Below, piece by piece: positions 1-10,405 of a DNA stretch of 64,000 bases. The first letter of the stretch is position 1. Each line of letters begins with the position of its first letter. Location: the NCBI GenBank assembly GCA_037355855.1, contig CM074759.1, positions 8,122,001 to 8,186,000 of the forward strand. Direction: 5' to 3'. The notes beneath the pieces were generated by a model, which was not told the origin of the DNA, did no database searches, and saw only the letters and a program-made list of their open reading frames with translations. This DNA comes from Pseudo-nitzschia pungens (taxonomy: Eukaryota; Bacillariophyta; Bacillariophyceae; Bacillariales; Bacillariaceae). The translations under genes and the position numbers were made by a program.

Positions 1-759
1 CTTGGTCCAGCATCACAACCATACATAGTACTAGTAATTCCTCTAGTACTACTAGAAGAAGAACAATATTACCTTCAATGATATTTCAAATCTCCTTGTA
101 GCAGTAATTGCACTTGGTTGTTAGTAAGCAGATACAAGTACAACAGTGTGAGGATGAATGGTTGTACGCATCATTTTCAATGCAGTAATAATCTTACCAT
201 ATTTTGTTTGAGACTGATTTTGTTCTTGTTCTTTCGAGAGAGAAATAACACTAACAGAAGGGACCTCGAGTACGATTAGGGGTAAGATTAATTGTGACAC
301 ACCGGTACAACTCCGCCGATGATAATTTCTTCTTTCGAGATCTATTTTGCCGCGCCCAAGAACTCCATCGACCGCTTGGGAAGAAGGAATGGGTGAGAAT
401 CAATCGACGGAAAACATTGGCCACAAAAAAAAACCGATGTACGACATGTACCGTCCGTAATCTTACCGACCGTGCTTGCCTGTAAATTTACCGGGTAATT
501 ACCGTAACCTTACCTGGTAGGTAGAGGCATGTACCATCTACTACGAAGTACTTCGTACTACTAACTCGTACTTTAACCGAAAGCCGACAAGTGCTCGTTT
601 TCTCAAAATACGAGTAACCTTAAGGTTACTTCGTACTAGTAACAAACATCGACACTGAACTATCTCCATAAACCACGAAAAGGTTATGCACCGAACCAAA
701 GGTTCTCGGTAACAACAGCAACCAGAACAAAAAGCCATATAAAAAGATAAACGACCAAC
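1..759. other. 5' flank without a recognised gene
   Basis: AT-rich intergenic DNA upstream of the immunophilin gene. It contains the recurring words GTAACCTTAC (near 503-513), AACCTTAAGGTTAC (near 613-627) and the palindromic TACGAAGTACTTCGTA (541-556). Open frames here are short and show no domain or coding bias. The last ~100 bases before 760 presumably hold the promoter and 5' UTR, but I recognise no TATA or initiator element. Confidence 0.5.
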
Positions 760-2515
760 ATGAGCGCAGACGAGAGTGAATACATCGACGTTTCCGTGGC
801 CCAAGATGGTGGTGTGCTAAAAAAGATCTTGGAAGCGGCACCAGAAGGAGCCAGAGGTCCTCCGCCAAATGGAAACGAGGTCGAAGCCCACTACACCGGT
901 GCGTCATCGTTCTATCTCCGAGACGAGTTCTTTTCATTGATGTTCTGTTTTCGATCCAATGGCTTCCGACTCGTCTCCGTCTTCGTCTTTTGTGTTCGAG
1001 AGTCTTTCTGACCTATAGTTTTTGTCGTCGTCCGCGTCCTGTTTCGTTCGTTTTTCCAACACAACCCAATGAAACGCGTGGCAACCAATCGACAACCATG
1101 GAACAACGACGGCATGCATTGGTATCGATCGAATATTCACAGGAACACTGGTTTCGGATGGGAGCAAATTCGATTCGAGCCGCGATCGGGGCAAACCCTT
1201 TAAATTCACGATTGGTCAGGGACAGGTGATCAAGGGATGGGACGAAGGATTTGCCAGCATGAAGGTCGGAGAAAAGGCCATGCTCAAGATCCGATACGAT
1301 TATGCCTACGGAGCATCCGGATCACCACCCACGATCCCGCCAAAAGCCGACCTGTTTTTCGACGTGGAACTCCTCGGATTCAAAGAAAAGCCAAAAGAGC
1401 GATGGCAAATGTCGGCGCTGGAACGAATTGCCGAGGCCGAGAAAATGAAAGCCACCGGGACGGAGTTTTTTAAGGAAAAGCGATTCGAAGAGGGAGCAGC
1501 CCAGTACGAGGAATCCGCACTCTTTGCCGTTGAGGAGGGGATATCCGGAAACGACATTCCGGAAGTCGAACGCCCGCTCTACGTTAGTTGTTTTGGAAAC
1601 GCCGCCATGTGTTACATCAAACTCAAGTCTTGGCCGGATGCGATCCGAACCTGCGACAAGGTCTTGGAGATCGATTCGGAAGCCAAGTCCAACATCAAGG
1701 CTCTCTACCGCAGGGGACTCGCCCGCATGCACCTCGGATTGTACAAGGAGGCAAAGGCCGATCTGATGGATGCCTACAAAATCGACAACAGCAACAAGGA
1801 AGTCCGGAAGGCCATCAAACAGCTCAAGGAGCAATCTCAAAAGGCCAAGGATAAGGAAAAGGCTGCCTTTGGCGGTATGTTTGGCCGCGTCGAGGGTGGA
1901 TTTTACAGCGACAAGAAGGGACCCCTCGTTCCCAACGCTAAGGGCGACAATCCGCACGTATACTTTGATGTTCGACACGGAGAACAAAATCTGGGACGGG
2001 TCATCATGCAGCTCTACGCTGACATCACGCCAAAGACGGCCGAGAATTTCCGTGCCTTGTGCACGGGAGAGAAGGGAGCAGGCACGCTGGGCAAACCCCT
2101 GCACTACAAGGGATGCGGATTCCACCGTGTCATCAAGGATTTCATGATCCAGGGAGGAGACTTTACCAGCGGAGACGGGACCGGTGGAGAGTCGATTTAC
2201 GGAGAAAAATTCGCCGACGAAAACTTTGTGATCAAGCACACAAAGGCCGGCCAGTTGTCCATGGCCAATGCCGGGCCCGGCACCAACGGTTCTCAGTTTT
2301 TCATCACCTCCAGAGACACGCCTCACTTGGACGGAAAGCACGTCGTCTTCGGACACGTCGTGGAGGGAATGCAAATTGTACGACAGATCGAGGACGTTAC
2401 CGTTGGAGCAAGTGACCGACCCGAGGTGGAGGTTGTTATCGAAGATTGTGGTCAAATGCCAGCAGACTACAAGGGCCCGGAAAAATGTGTCAAGTCTTGT
2501 TGCAGTGAAAATTAA
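760..2515 (+). CDS. Dual-family immunophilin: FKBP - TPR - cyclophilin
   Basis: Predicted peptidyl-prolyl isomerase with both immunophilin folds, 503 aa. Exons are 760-898 and 1143-2515; intron 899-1142 (GTGCGT...CACAG) restores FKBP continuity across [10 protein letters not shown]. The FKBP domain (about residues 12-115) keeps the usual pocket residues: HYTG Tyr, KFD Phe-Asp, PFKF, VIKGW and YAYG. A TPR block follows (about 130-260: [53 protein letters not shown]), the type that docks Hsp90/Hsp70 tails. The C-terminal cyclophilin (about 310-490) has the catalytic [15 protein letters not shown] and NGSQFFIT. The residue matching Trp121 of human CypA is His ([11 protein letters not shown]), as in Cyp40, which predicts weaker cyclosporin binding. 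This order matches the FCBP class described from Toxoplasma. No signal peptide is seen, so it is probably cytosolic. It converges on the helicase gene downstream. Confidence 0.93.
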
Positions 2516-2702
2516 GGCACTTCGTAGAATTGAAATGCAAAATAATATTAGTATTAATTTGGCGCAAAACTATCAAACAATGTCATCAACAAAGCATTTG
2601 TAGGTCCTCTAGTCACGGGATATTGCTATACATGCTATCAATCAATTTCTTTTCAAAACGCACTTTCTGAGCACACGTGTTACTCTTCCCGTCAGAATGA
2701 AA

Positions 2703-5241
2703 TCATGACGCTTCGATTCGCTTCTGGCTAGGTTCATCACAGGCTTCAGTTCCGGGATTTCGCCGCCTTTTGTTCCTTACTAACTTGCGTTGATTTTCGC
2801 CCCTCGCCGCTTTTCGCGCTTTGTCCCGCAATTCTTTCACGTGTTCCTGCAAGGACTTGCTCATGAAGAGGTTCCTCTTTGTTCGAGTAATCGCAACGTA
2901 AAGGATGTTAAGATTATCTCTAACTAGCATTTTCTCTCTAAAATTTTGAGCCTTGATATCAGGTATTCGACAATCATCAAAAACTGACACGTTGTTGAAT
3001 TCCAGCCCTTTTGCCTTGTGTACCGTACTAACAACAACACCGTTGTAGATGTCCGGTGTTTCGTCGTTTTCAAGGGGACAAAAACTCTCCCTGATCTTGT
3101 GAAAAAATGTGTGGATACTATCTCTTCCGCGCGAAACATCCGACCAAAGAGACTGAGGCAACATGTCTAAAATCTTCAACGATCCAATGAGATGTTTGTC
3201 TTTTTCGGCCTTCGCATACTCTGTCAGCTCTGGTATGCTTTCAAATACCTCGCCTTTGTAGTTGAAATTTAGCGGCATATCCATGTACACGGGCTCTTCA
3301 TTCGTGCCACCTTCTCTATTTGTTTTGACGCTTTCAATTATTTTCTGAATCAGATCGAGCTGGGACTCGTTCGGGACAGCAGGCCTTTTCAACCTATTGT
3401 CCAAATAACACCATTTCTTTGGTGAGTTGGAATAAAGATACATGTACATGCCGTTGTTCGTCCTGCATAGTACTACTCCTGTATGGAATTTATCGTCTTC
3501 GGATATCACCCCTTCGAAAGGAGCTCGACCAACTAACTCCATCCCTCCGAGAGTTTCAAGAATACAAGTCGCGTAAGCAGCGATGTTCTTACCGAAGCGG
3601 AAAGATCCTGCCAAAGCGAAAAGTTCATCGGATTTTCCCCATCTTTCTTTGAACACATTGCCCGCGCCCCGGAAACGATACAATTGCTGGTAGATGTCTC
3701 CGAATAAGTAGATGGATTTGTTAGCCCGTTGGTGTTTACCCCAAAACAAATCAGCTTCGCATGGGGTTGTGTCTTGCGCTTCATCGACTATAACGATATC
3801 GTCTGATGTCAAACACTTTTTCTCTAACTGTGCTAGTTTCATATAGCTTGAATGAGTGATGGCAACACCAGGGTCGGATGAAATGCCTTCATTCCTGAGT
3901 ATTTCGCATTTCAAACGGACCATAGCAAAGAACTCATTGGACCAACTAACGTACTGCTCTCCATTGACTTTTTCTTGCCACGAATTCCTTGCTGAATATC
4001 CGTAAGATGGCAATATTATGGCGTCAACGTGGCAATCTCGTACTTCGTCGTCATTCGATCTTTCGTACTTTTCCCGCGATTACATTAAGTCTTCGTTGAA
4101 TTTTCTTGCGATCATTATCCTGGTAGAGGTCAGGAAAGGTTGTTCGGCAAAATTCGTCAAGCCTTAGGCAACTGATGATCTCATTGAGATTGTATTCGTT
4201 CTTTACCTCCACCTTCTCATTTCTAAAGTAGTGCCCGAACACATAGCTATATGTAGTTCGTATCTCCACATTTCCTGGAAATTTTTTTGATTCTTCTGCC
4301 TCCTCAGCATCTTTTCTGCTGAACACGAGATACAAAATTTTCTTGCAGTTGTCCTTTTTGAGGATATCGTGACACAGCCATGCGATGGTGGTAGTTTTCC
4401 CACAACCTGCCAATGCATTGATACACACAACCTCACCGTTTTCCGGCTCATGGTGGATAATTTTCAATTGTTCCGCGGTCAGTTTACTGCCGTCATTAGT
4501 ACCTTTACTGTCGTCTTTGCTTTCCTCCTTCTTGATCTGAAAAGCCCCATCCGACTGTTCACCTTCAGCCACTTTCAACCTTAGTTTACTATCGAGATCG
4601 TCGTCTGCGCTGAATGTATTTTCGATCTGTAAATCATCATCGGCTGTTTCAGATTTGGTCATTCTGAAAGTCCCATCATCGTCTGCAGTCTCCTGACTAT
4701 GACTTTCCCCAAACAATCGACACTTTAGATCGTCTAGACTGTTGTCGGCTGAGATTTGGCTCATCGCAATTTCTGCTTCCTGAGTGACGGTAGTTGGTGA
4801 TAGTTCCGCGCCAACGAGAATTTCATCGATAGTGCATTTCTCGATCCGATCCGCTTCGCCATAATCGACACCTTGGGTGTACCCTTCTTCGATCGCCTTG
4901 ACTCCAATGGATCCAACACACTCAGTGTGTCCCCAACCAAAATCATGTTGTCGTATGCAATCGCCTATTAATATACTTTTATTGCACGCTGGGCAGTTAC
5001 TGCTGCGTCTCGCTTTGAAACAATAACATCCGTCATCACTTTCCAAATACTTTTGACAATGCGTTGGCTTGATCTTTTCTTTGCATTCAGTGTGCCCATA
5101 TTTTCCTGAAGTCAATCGTTCCAAGCACTCCCCAATTTGAATCCGCTTTTTGCATTCCGGACAGCGGGTGGTATATTTTGCTTTCAGGCAGTAGCAGTGG
5201 CCGTATTCAAAATATTCCTTACAGTGCGACTTTTCAGGCAT
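2703..5241 (-). CDS. FBH1-like superfamily 1A DNA helicase with two zinc-finger repeats, frame-broken
   Basis: Two adjacent reading frames together make one UvrD/Rep-type helicase. The upstream part (ATG at 5241, stop 4051-4053) begins with two tandem Cys/His repeats of CPxC-x(18-20)-GHTEC type, resembling PARP-like DNA-binding zinc fingers. An acidic linker follows, then Walker A (AGCGKTTT). The downstream part (to 2703) has motif II (IVDEAQD), motif III (GDIYQQLYRFRGA), motif V (TVHKAKGLEF) and motif VI (LYVAITRTKRNLF). Motif wording and order match F-box DNA helicase FBH1, but no F-box is visible. The frames overlap by about 30 nt and differ by one base; a homopolymer of four T (4069-4072, plus strand) lies in the overlap. 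No usable GT-AG intron bridges them. It is a recent pseudogene, a programmed +1 shift, or a one-base assembly error. The downstream frame has no good ATG of its own. Confidence 0.75.
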
Positions 5242-5520
5242 CGTTTGATTCTCTTTTGAGGTTAAACGTTGTGCGACGCTGAGCCCCGAGGCTTCCACCA
5301 ATTCTGTTGCGACGCAACCCACTGCCGTAGATGCTATCCCACTTTATGTTTTGTACCTTCAGAACGTAAAAAAGGAATTCTGTTTCTTCCACAATCAGCG
5401 GTGAGGCTAAGATCACCGTGATTGTGGGTATGGTTTCCGTTCCCATTATTCATTCGGTATCTTTATTACGAAGTACGAAGTAATCTTATGATTTATTTTT
5501 GTTCTGTAGTACAGAACTTT

Positions 5521-5846
5521 GATGCAGTAAGAATAATTACTAGGAGTACCGGTACGCACGTTCTTGTACGTACAAACGGGTAGCTCCTGCTCAGTTTCGT
5601 GTTCCCGTGATGGACATCAGCATGTCCTTCGGCGATGATTCTCATTTTTTGCACCAAGGCTCGCCAAATAATGTTTCGTTCCTAAAAACATTGTTGGAAG
5701 CAGTGCATGTTCTGAGTCCCGAATGGAAGTTTCGGAGGTATGAATAAGGTTTACAGTAATAATATGACCTACTGGTAACCTTATCCATAGAAATAAGAAT
5801 ACGAAGTATCAAATTGTTTTTTGGGTTACGTATCAATTACAGTACG
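5521..5846. repeat. Dispersed repeat, copy A (partner 25633-25957)
   Basis: Shares long blocks with 25633-25957: the GCACGTTCTTGTACGTACAA block, the CTCCTGCTCAGTTTCGT block, and the block from TTTCGTTCC through GAATGGAAGTTTCGG. Copy A carries about 49 bp between GACATCAGCATGT and TTTCGTTCC that copy B lacks. Confidence 0.8.
5610..5747 (+). CDS. Short ORF or gene fragment inside the dispersed repeat
   Basis: A 45-residue frame beginning MDISMSFGDD and ending EAVHVLSPEWKFRRYE. Its second half (SFLKTLLEAVHVLSPEWKFRR) is also preserved, in another open frame, in the partner copy near 25752-25812. GTATGAATAAGG, a plausible splice donor, overlaps its end, so it may be a captured first exon. I do not recognise the peptide. 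It could equally be non-coding repeat DNA that happens to be open. Confidence 0.25.
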   Translation: MDISMSFGDDSHFLHQGSPNNVSFLKTLLEAVHVLSPEWKFRRYE

Positions 5847-6835
5847 AAGTACATTAGTTGTATAAGTAATGAGTGATTCCCGAAATACATAACACATTAT
5901 TTCGACCCACATATAAAATGTCACTTTGGATTCCCGAAAACATAAGGAGATATATTGCCCTTACCGTAACCTTACTCGTAGGAATACAGCATACGGAATA
6001 AAGACTGCGGGACAGCGACGAAAAAGTCCGGAGGAATGCAGAAATGTAGAATGTTCGATCGAGAACAGCACAGATTGGTTTTTGACAATGATGATGAGAA
6101 TGATGAGAATGAGAATGATGATATGAGTAAGTTAGTTACGAGTAAGATTTACTACCAGGTAATTACGATTAAGGTTATTGTACGGTAGTCCAGTAATGTT
6201 ATGACGTCGGAAACATGCAAAAAACAACAATCTTTCCTTCGATCGGTCTTCTTCTTCTTCTTCTTCTTCTCGGAGCTTGTTCCAACTTTACTACCGGTAA
6301 CTTATCTTAATTAATTAAGGTTACGAGTCCGATAACAATAATTGAGATCGAGACCGGTCCGCTGCGCGACGAAAGAAAGTCGAACGTGCCGGGAAGGTGA
6401 ACACACCATAAATAAAAAATTCTCTCTGTGTAAGAAATAAATTAAGGTTACTATAGCCTCATAGCATCCTGTTTTGTGATTGGAAACCCCTTGTTTGAGT
6501 AGTTACCGGTAAATCTTACTACGGTACGTACCTTGCTAAACTCTTTTTTTTTTTTTAAATCACATTTTTGGTGTTCGCAACTTGCTTCACGGGGGACGGC
6601 CTTCCTAATACTACGGAATTCCTTTCAGCTGTCCGGAATTTTGTAGTAACACGACAATCCATGTCATTCGGAAATCGCAACGAAATCAACACACAATTCT
6701 CACATTTCAGAATCTACAAAAATAAAAACCGCAATATTACCACAATATTTCAGTCCCATCGATTGAAAGTATTTGCTCTGAAATCCCCTTCCTCTACCGA
6801 CTTTTTTCCTCCAAATCAGCTTCAGCTTCAAAACC

Positions 6836-7582
6836 ATGCCGATCTTCAACAAGAACGTCCCTTCTGCTCTTGGCAAGAACTTTGCCTCCAAATCCCCTCC
6901 CTCGCAAGCTCCCCGTCAAGGAACGGCCGGAACGGATATTCTTCCATCTTCTACCGAAAGGGATCCGACGTCCAATTCTCCGGGAATGGCCATCCCATCA
7001 CCGGCCGTGCCAAACGGTCCATCATCCCAGGCAAAGGTCGAAGAATCGGATGCGGCGGCACCCACCGCCCCCGTCCAAGCCGCTCCTCTCGGGACCCGCC
7101 CGCCCAATCCTTCTCCGACCGAAGAATCGTTGATTACCGTTGTCGCGGAAACCAGGGAGAAGCTCGAGTTGCACAGCACGACGCTCGCCCAGCAGAACAC
7201 GGTTCTCTTGACGATAATGGAGAAGCTCGAGTTGCACAGCACGACGCTCGCCAGGGATCCGACGTGCAGAGTTATGAATTCTCCAGGAATGGCTATCCCA
7301 ACGCGGGATGGCCATTCCCGGAGAATTCATAACTCTGCTGGGCGAGCGTCGTGCTGTGCAACTCGAGCTTCTCCATTATCGTGTTCTGCTGGGCGAGCAC
7401 CCTGCCCAGCAACTCGAGATTCTCCCTGGCTTCCGCGACAACGTCGAACAATCCCCAACCCCTACCGGTTGCCCCACCTTCCCAGGATCACTTCGCCCTC
7501 GCGGTCGCCCGTGCCCAGGCCGATATTATTGATCTATTTGAGGACCAGGAACTCAAGTTCCTGGTCCTCAATAGATCAGTGA
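6836..7582 (+). CDS. Hypothetical protein built on fold-back duplications
   Basis: ATG in good context (AACCATGCC) opens a 248-residue frame. The first ~110 residues are Pro/Ser/Ala-rich. Residues near 102-140 hold a duplicated, probably helical segment (two copies of EKLELHSTTLA). The rest is translated from the inverted copy of the same DNA and is unlikely to be a conserved domain. No family is recognised. The DNA encoding GMAIP (near 6984) is repeated directly near 7275 and inverted near 7308. Expression is uncertain; the ORF may be a by-product of the repeat structure. Confidence 0.3.
   Translation: MPIFNKNVPSALGKNFASKSPPSQAPRQGTAGTDILPSSTERDPTSNSPGMAIPSPAVPNGPSSQAKVEESDAAAPTAPVQAAPLGTRPPNPSPTEESLITVVAETREKLELHSTTLAQQNTVLLTIMEKLELHSTTLARDPTCRVMNSPGMAIPTRDGHSRRIHNSAGRASCCATRASPLSCSAGRAPCPATRDSPWLPRQRRTIPNPYRLPHLPRITSPSRSPVPRPILLIYLRTRNSSSWSSIDQ
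7190..7405. repeat. Fold-back inverted repeat 1
   Basis: The left arm (about 7192-7290, including GAGAAGCTCGAGTTGCACAG and GAGTTATGAATTC) is followed by its reverse complement (about 7308-7400, including GAATTCATAACTC and CTGTGCAACTCGAGCTTCTC). The spacer is about 17 bp. The arms differ by small deletions, for example a GGGATCCGACGTGC stretch present only on the left. Confidence 0.9.
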
Positions 7583-7655
7583 TATGGGCGCACGTCACGT
7601 TCCTCAAGGTGCGCTTCAAGTTCCTGGTCCTCTACTAGATCAATAATATCGGCGT
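7516..7655. repeat. Fold-back inverted repeat 2
   Basis: An inner perfect hairpin (AGGACCAGGAACT / AGTTCCTGGTCCT, about 7540-7567) sits inside a wider inverted pair: GCCGATATTATTGATCT near 7519 and AGATCAATAATATCGGC near 7636. A second copy of AAGTTCCTGGTCCTC lies at 7618-7632. Confidence 0.9.
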
Positions 7656-7754
7656 AAGTGGAAGTAGTACGGAAACGGATGACTTCACCATTGCAGTTGC
7701 CGGAATTGTCGACCAAGAAAACGGAAATGATGCGAGCAACGAAAGCGACTTTCG

Positions 7755-7848
7755 TTGGCATCATCATTGTATCCATTTTCGTCATTCGATGATGATGCGA
7801 ATGACGAAAATGGATACAATGCTGATGCCAACGAAAATCCCTTCGGCT
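7755..7848. repeat. Fold-back inverted repeat 3
   Basis: CGTTGGCATCATCATTGTAT... (about 7753-7790) is followed after a 9-bp ATGATGATG loop by its near-perfect reverse complement, ...ATACAATGCTGATGCCAACG (to about 7838). Arms are ~36 bp with a single A/G-type difference. Confidence 0.9.
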
Positions 7849-8440
7849 CGTTTGCCTCTCCAACTGAAGGTACTTAGAGCAGTGATAAAAGGGATATTGG
7901 CGAGCTTACGACAGGGAGAGGTTTAGGAGTGATTTACAACAACTGTTGGGATTATTGGAGGAGAATACCTGGCTCATATTTTGTAAAAGATAGAATCCAA
8001 TAAAGTAACACTTCTATTAACCCGTATATTTCAACCATCTCAACAACTTCCAACATGATCCAGTGGTACAAGACGCGCAAGCGCCAGGAAGAAGACAAGA
8101 AATAAATTGTATGATCAATTATTATTAGTAGTATTATTTAGTAGTAGTTCCCCCATGGTCGATTGCTGTAGATTGTCGATTGATGTAGTAGATTGTCGAT
8201 TGCTCGCTGGAGAGAATGAAGGGAGATCAACAACGCATCCAGTTACGACAGGCTTGGATCGTAGGGGATGAAGGGAGATCAACAACGCATCCAGTTACAA
8301 AGGTAGGTAGGTGAACAACGATTCGAGTTACAAGGGAGATCTACAACGCTGCAGTCTACGTTAAATTATCATTTAATATTACTAATAGAGGATCAGCTCT
8401 CAGTATGATTTTACGTGATATGTACTAGGTGCTCACAATA
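7849..8440. other. Intergenic DNA with a short direct repeat
   Basis: A 31-bp block containing GGGAGATCAACAACGCATCC is repeated at 8216-8246 and 8268-8298. Between them is CAGGCTTGGATCGTAGGGG, which matches the core of the minisatellite starting 200 bp downstream and may be its seed. A 16-codon ATG frame at 8055-8105 (MIQWYKTRKRQEEDKK) is too short to judge. Confidence 0.5.
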
Positions 8441-8442
8441 TA

Positions 8443-8996
8443 GGCTTGGAATCGATCGTTGGGGGAAACAAACCACGTATGGGTTGGAAGGAACAAACCA
8501 CCGGCTTGGATCGTACGCTTGGATCGCAGGGGTTGATAGGAACAAACCGGGTTGGATCGTACGCTTGGATCGCAGGGGTTGATAGGAACAAACCACAGGC
8601 TTGGATCGTAGGATCGTACGCTTGGATCGTATGGGTTTAAAGGAGCAAACCACCGGCTTGGATCGAGGGATCGTCGGATCGTATGGGTTTAAAGGAACAA
8701 ACTACCGGCTTGGATCGAGGGATCGTACGCTTGGATCGCAGGGGTTGAAAGGAACAAACCACAGGCTTGGATCGAAGGATCGTAGGGGTTGAAAGGAGCA
8801 AACCACAGGCTTGGATCGTAGGATCATACGCTTGGATCGTAGGGGTTGGAAGGAACAAACCACCGGCTTGGATCGATGGATCGTCGGATCGTATGGGTTT
8901 AAAGGAGCAAACCACCGGCTTGGATCGTAGGATCGTACGCTTGGATCGTATGGGTTTAAAGGAACAAACCACCGGCTTGGATCGAGGGATCGTACG
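8443..8996. repeat. Minisatellite with GGCTTGGATCG core
   Basis: About ten variable units of roughly 40-66 bp. Each combines GGCTTGGATCG, a GATCGTACGCTTGGATCG spacer of variable length, and GGGTTGAAAGGAACAAACCAC. Units differ by loss or gain of internal GGATCGT steps. The array is open in several frames on both strands, which is a property of the unit and not evidence of a protein. Confidence 0.9.
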
Positions 8997-9826
8997 CCAC
9001 TGCCGTTGTCTTCTTCATCCTATGTCACGAAAACAAAGAACTTGAGCCTGTTGAAGTCCTACCAATAGGTATTCCTTCTTTTTCCAGTACAAGGATGTTT
9101 AAGGACTAAAGTACAATGAGCCAGGAGCCTGCCAGAGGGGATTCTCCACGTTCTCAGGACGGAGTGCGATAAAGCAACTCGGCTCAAAATAAGTCGGATT
9201 CCGAATCGAAACAGCAGTGATTTGTGTTATTCCTGAAGAAAAAAGTGAGTGGAGCACAAAAAGAGTGATTATGCGAGGAAACACAGTGAAAATACAGTGA
9301 TTTGTGAGCGAGGAGCAAAATACAGTGATTTAATACTACAGTGATTATAAGTAAGCCTTAATTACGAAGTAAACCTTACATTATTATTATTTTCATGTAC
9401 CAATTGCAAGTACGAGTTAGGCTCTACGTAAGGTTACTAGAAGTATTAGTAGCTTACTTGTAGTATTCTATCGTAGGGATTAGGGATAAGATTTACTTAT
9501 TGCACTTTAATTACTTCGTACTACGTACTACGTAGTATTAATATTATTGATATGTAATTGAAGATAATGTAATATGCTCTTGGAACGTACGATAGGTGTT
9601 ACGCATAATTTTTGTGTCATCTCATGCACGAATATCGATGACGTTTTGGACCTTCTTGAAGAGTGGAGTGTTGTTGCCTGGTGCAGGAGGGGCGGAATGC
9701 ACCGCTCTTGAATCTTGAACAGTGGAGCTCCTCAACGGGAATTTCGGGATCATTCTTGGCAACGCTCGAACTTGAACCGAAGTCCCCCACTAGAACACCA
9801 CGGATTTCTTGATTGAGAAGTCTCAC
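8997..9826. other. Intergenic DNA
   Basis: No gene supported. ACAGTGATTT is repeated several times at 9210-9345. The stretch 9370-9490 resembles 25965-26050 (ATTTTCATGTAC-AATT-CAAGTACGAG ... TATTCTATCGTAGGGA), another dispersed repeat. TACGAAGTA-type words are at 9365 and 9510-9530. Confidence 0.5.
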
Positions 9827-10405
9827 TTACATATAGTCGGGATCGTCATCGCAGACCCATAGATAATCCCAATTTTCGCGCCCGTACGACACGGTGTCGC
9901 ATTCACATTTCTCTATAGTAGTACCTAAGCTATACGAACACTCCACACCTACATATTCGCAACTCTGATGGTGTCCAGGATGGCTTGTAGGACACCAAGA
10001 GTAATTAGGAGGCTGCGACAAAGATCCCGGTCTATCGCCTTTTGGTGTCTCTGTTGGTGGCTCCACCATAATGCACTCACTTCCATTGCATCTAACGTCG
10101 CAAACGTATTCGTTCGTCTTGTGGTTGCAGTTGCAGCCCCACCAAGACGTTTTCAGAAGCACACCATTCATTAGCCCAATGACGGGGTAAAGGCATTGCT
10201 CACTCATTTCAGAACAATAGTCACCTGTATCGAGGGAAAGACTTGGACAATTGCCACTGTGATTGGGAGGGGCAAGCTCGAGGGTGTAACCTTTGTAGTA
10301 TCTCGTGTCGGAGGCCAAGCCTCTGAGATTTGACCGAGGGGTGTCATCCGCGGCACAAGCGGTGCTGACGATGAGCATGGAAAGAAGAAAGTTGGTGAAG
10401 CTCAT
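9827..10405 (-). CDS. Secreted Cys-rich protein with two related modules
   Basis: 192 residues. MSFTNFLLSMLIVSTACA is a clear signal peptide, with likely cleavage after ACA. The mature part has 14 Cys. Two related halves can be seen: one with NCPS, DYCSEMSEQC and GCNCN ending VCD, the other with WCPT, SCEYVGVECSYS and KCECD ending WVCDDD. This C-P...C-x(5-6)-C-x-Y...C-x-C...W/V-C spacing recurs in secreted or surface proteins of diatoms and other algae; function is unknown. Disulphide-rich and extracellular is the inference. The stop overlaps a strong donor (ATAT/GTAAGTGAG), so another exon could lie further left (minus-strand downstream). The ATG at 10405 fits the signal peptide. Confidence 0.75.
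   Translation of the reverse strand: MSFTNFLLSMLIVSTACAADDTPRSNLRGLASDTRYYKGYTLELAPPNHSGNCPSLSLDTGDYCSEMSEQCLYPVIGLMNGVLLKTSWWGCNCNHKTNEYVCDVRCNGSECIMVEPPTETPKGDRPGSLSQPPNYSWCPTSHPGHHQSCEYVGVECSYSLGTTIEKCECDTVSYGRENWDYLWVCDDDPDYM

Larger units (their letters stand above)
5242..6835. other. Intergenic DNA with a dispersed repeat and microsatellites
   Basis: AT-rich, no convincing gene. Around 6090-6120 there is a GATGA/GAATGA run and at 6250-6270 a TTC run. The TTACCGGTAA/AAGGTTAC words occur near 6160-6175, 6292-6302 and 6503-6513. A T-run lies at 6545-6556. The dispersed repeat at 5521-5846 is listed separately. Confidence 0.5.

Noticed and set aside
1322..2455. 377-codon minus-strand ORF
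   Set aside because: Antisense shadow of the immunophilin exon, with no domain.
5234..5446. Additional N-terminal exon for the FBH1-like gene
   Set aside because: The 70-codon frame starting at 5446 overlaps in another frame, and no intron joins it to the zinc-finger part.
8443..8996. CRISPR-like appearance of the GGCTTGGATCG array
   Set aside because: Units are variable in length, there are no unique spacers, and the genome is eukaryotic.
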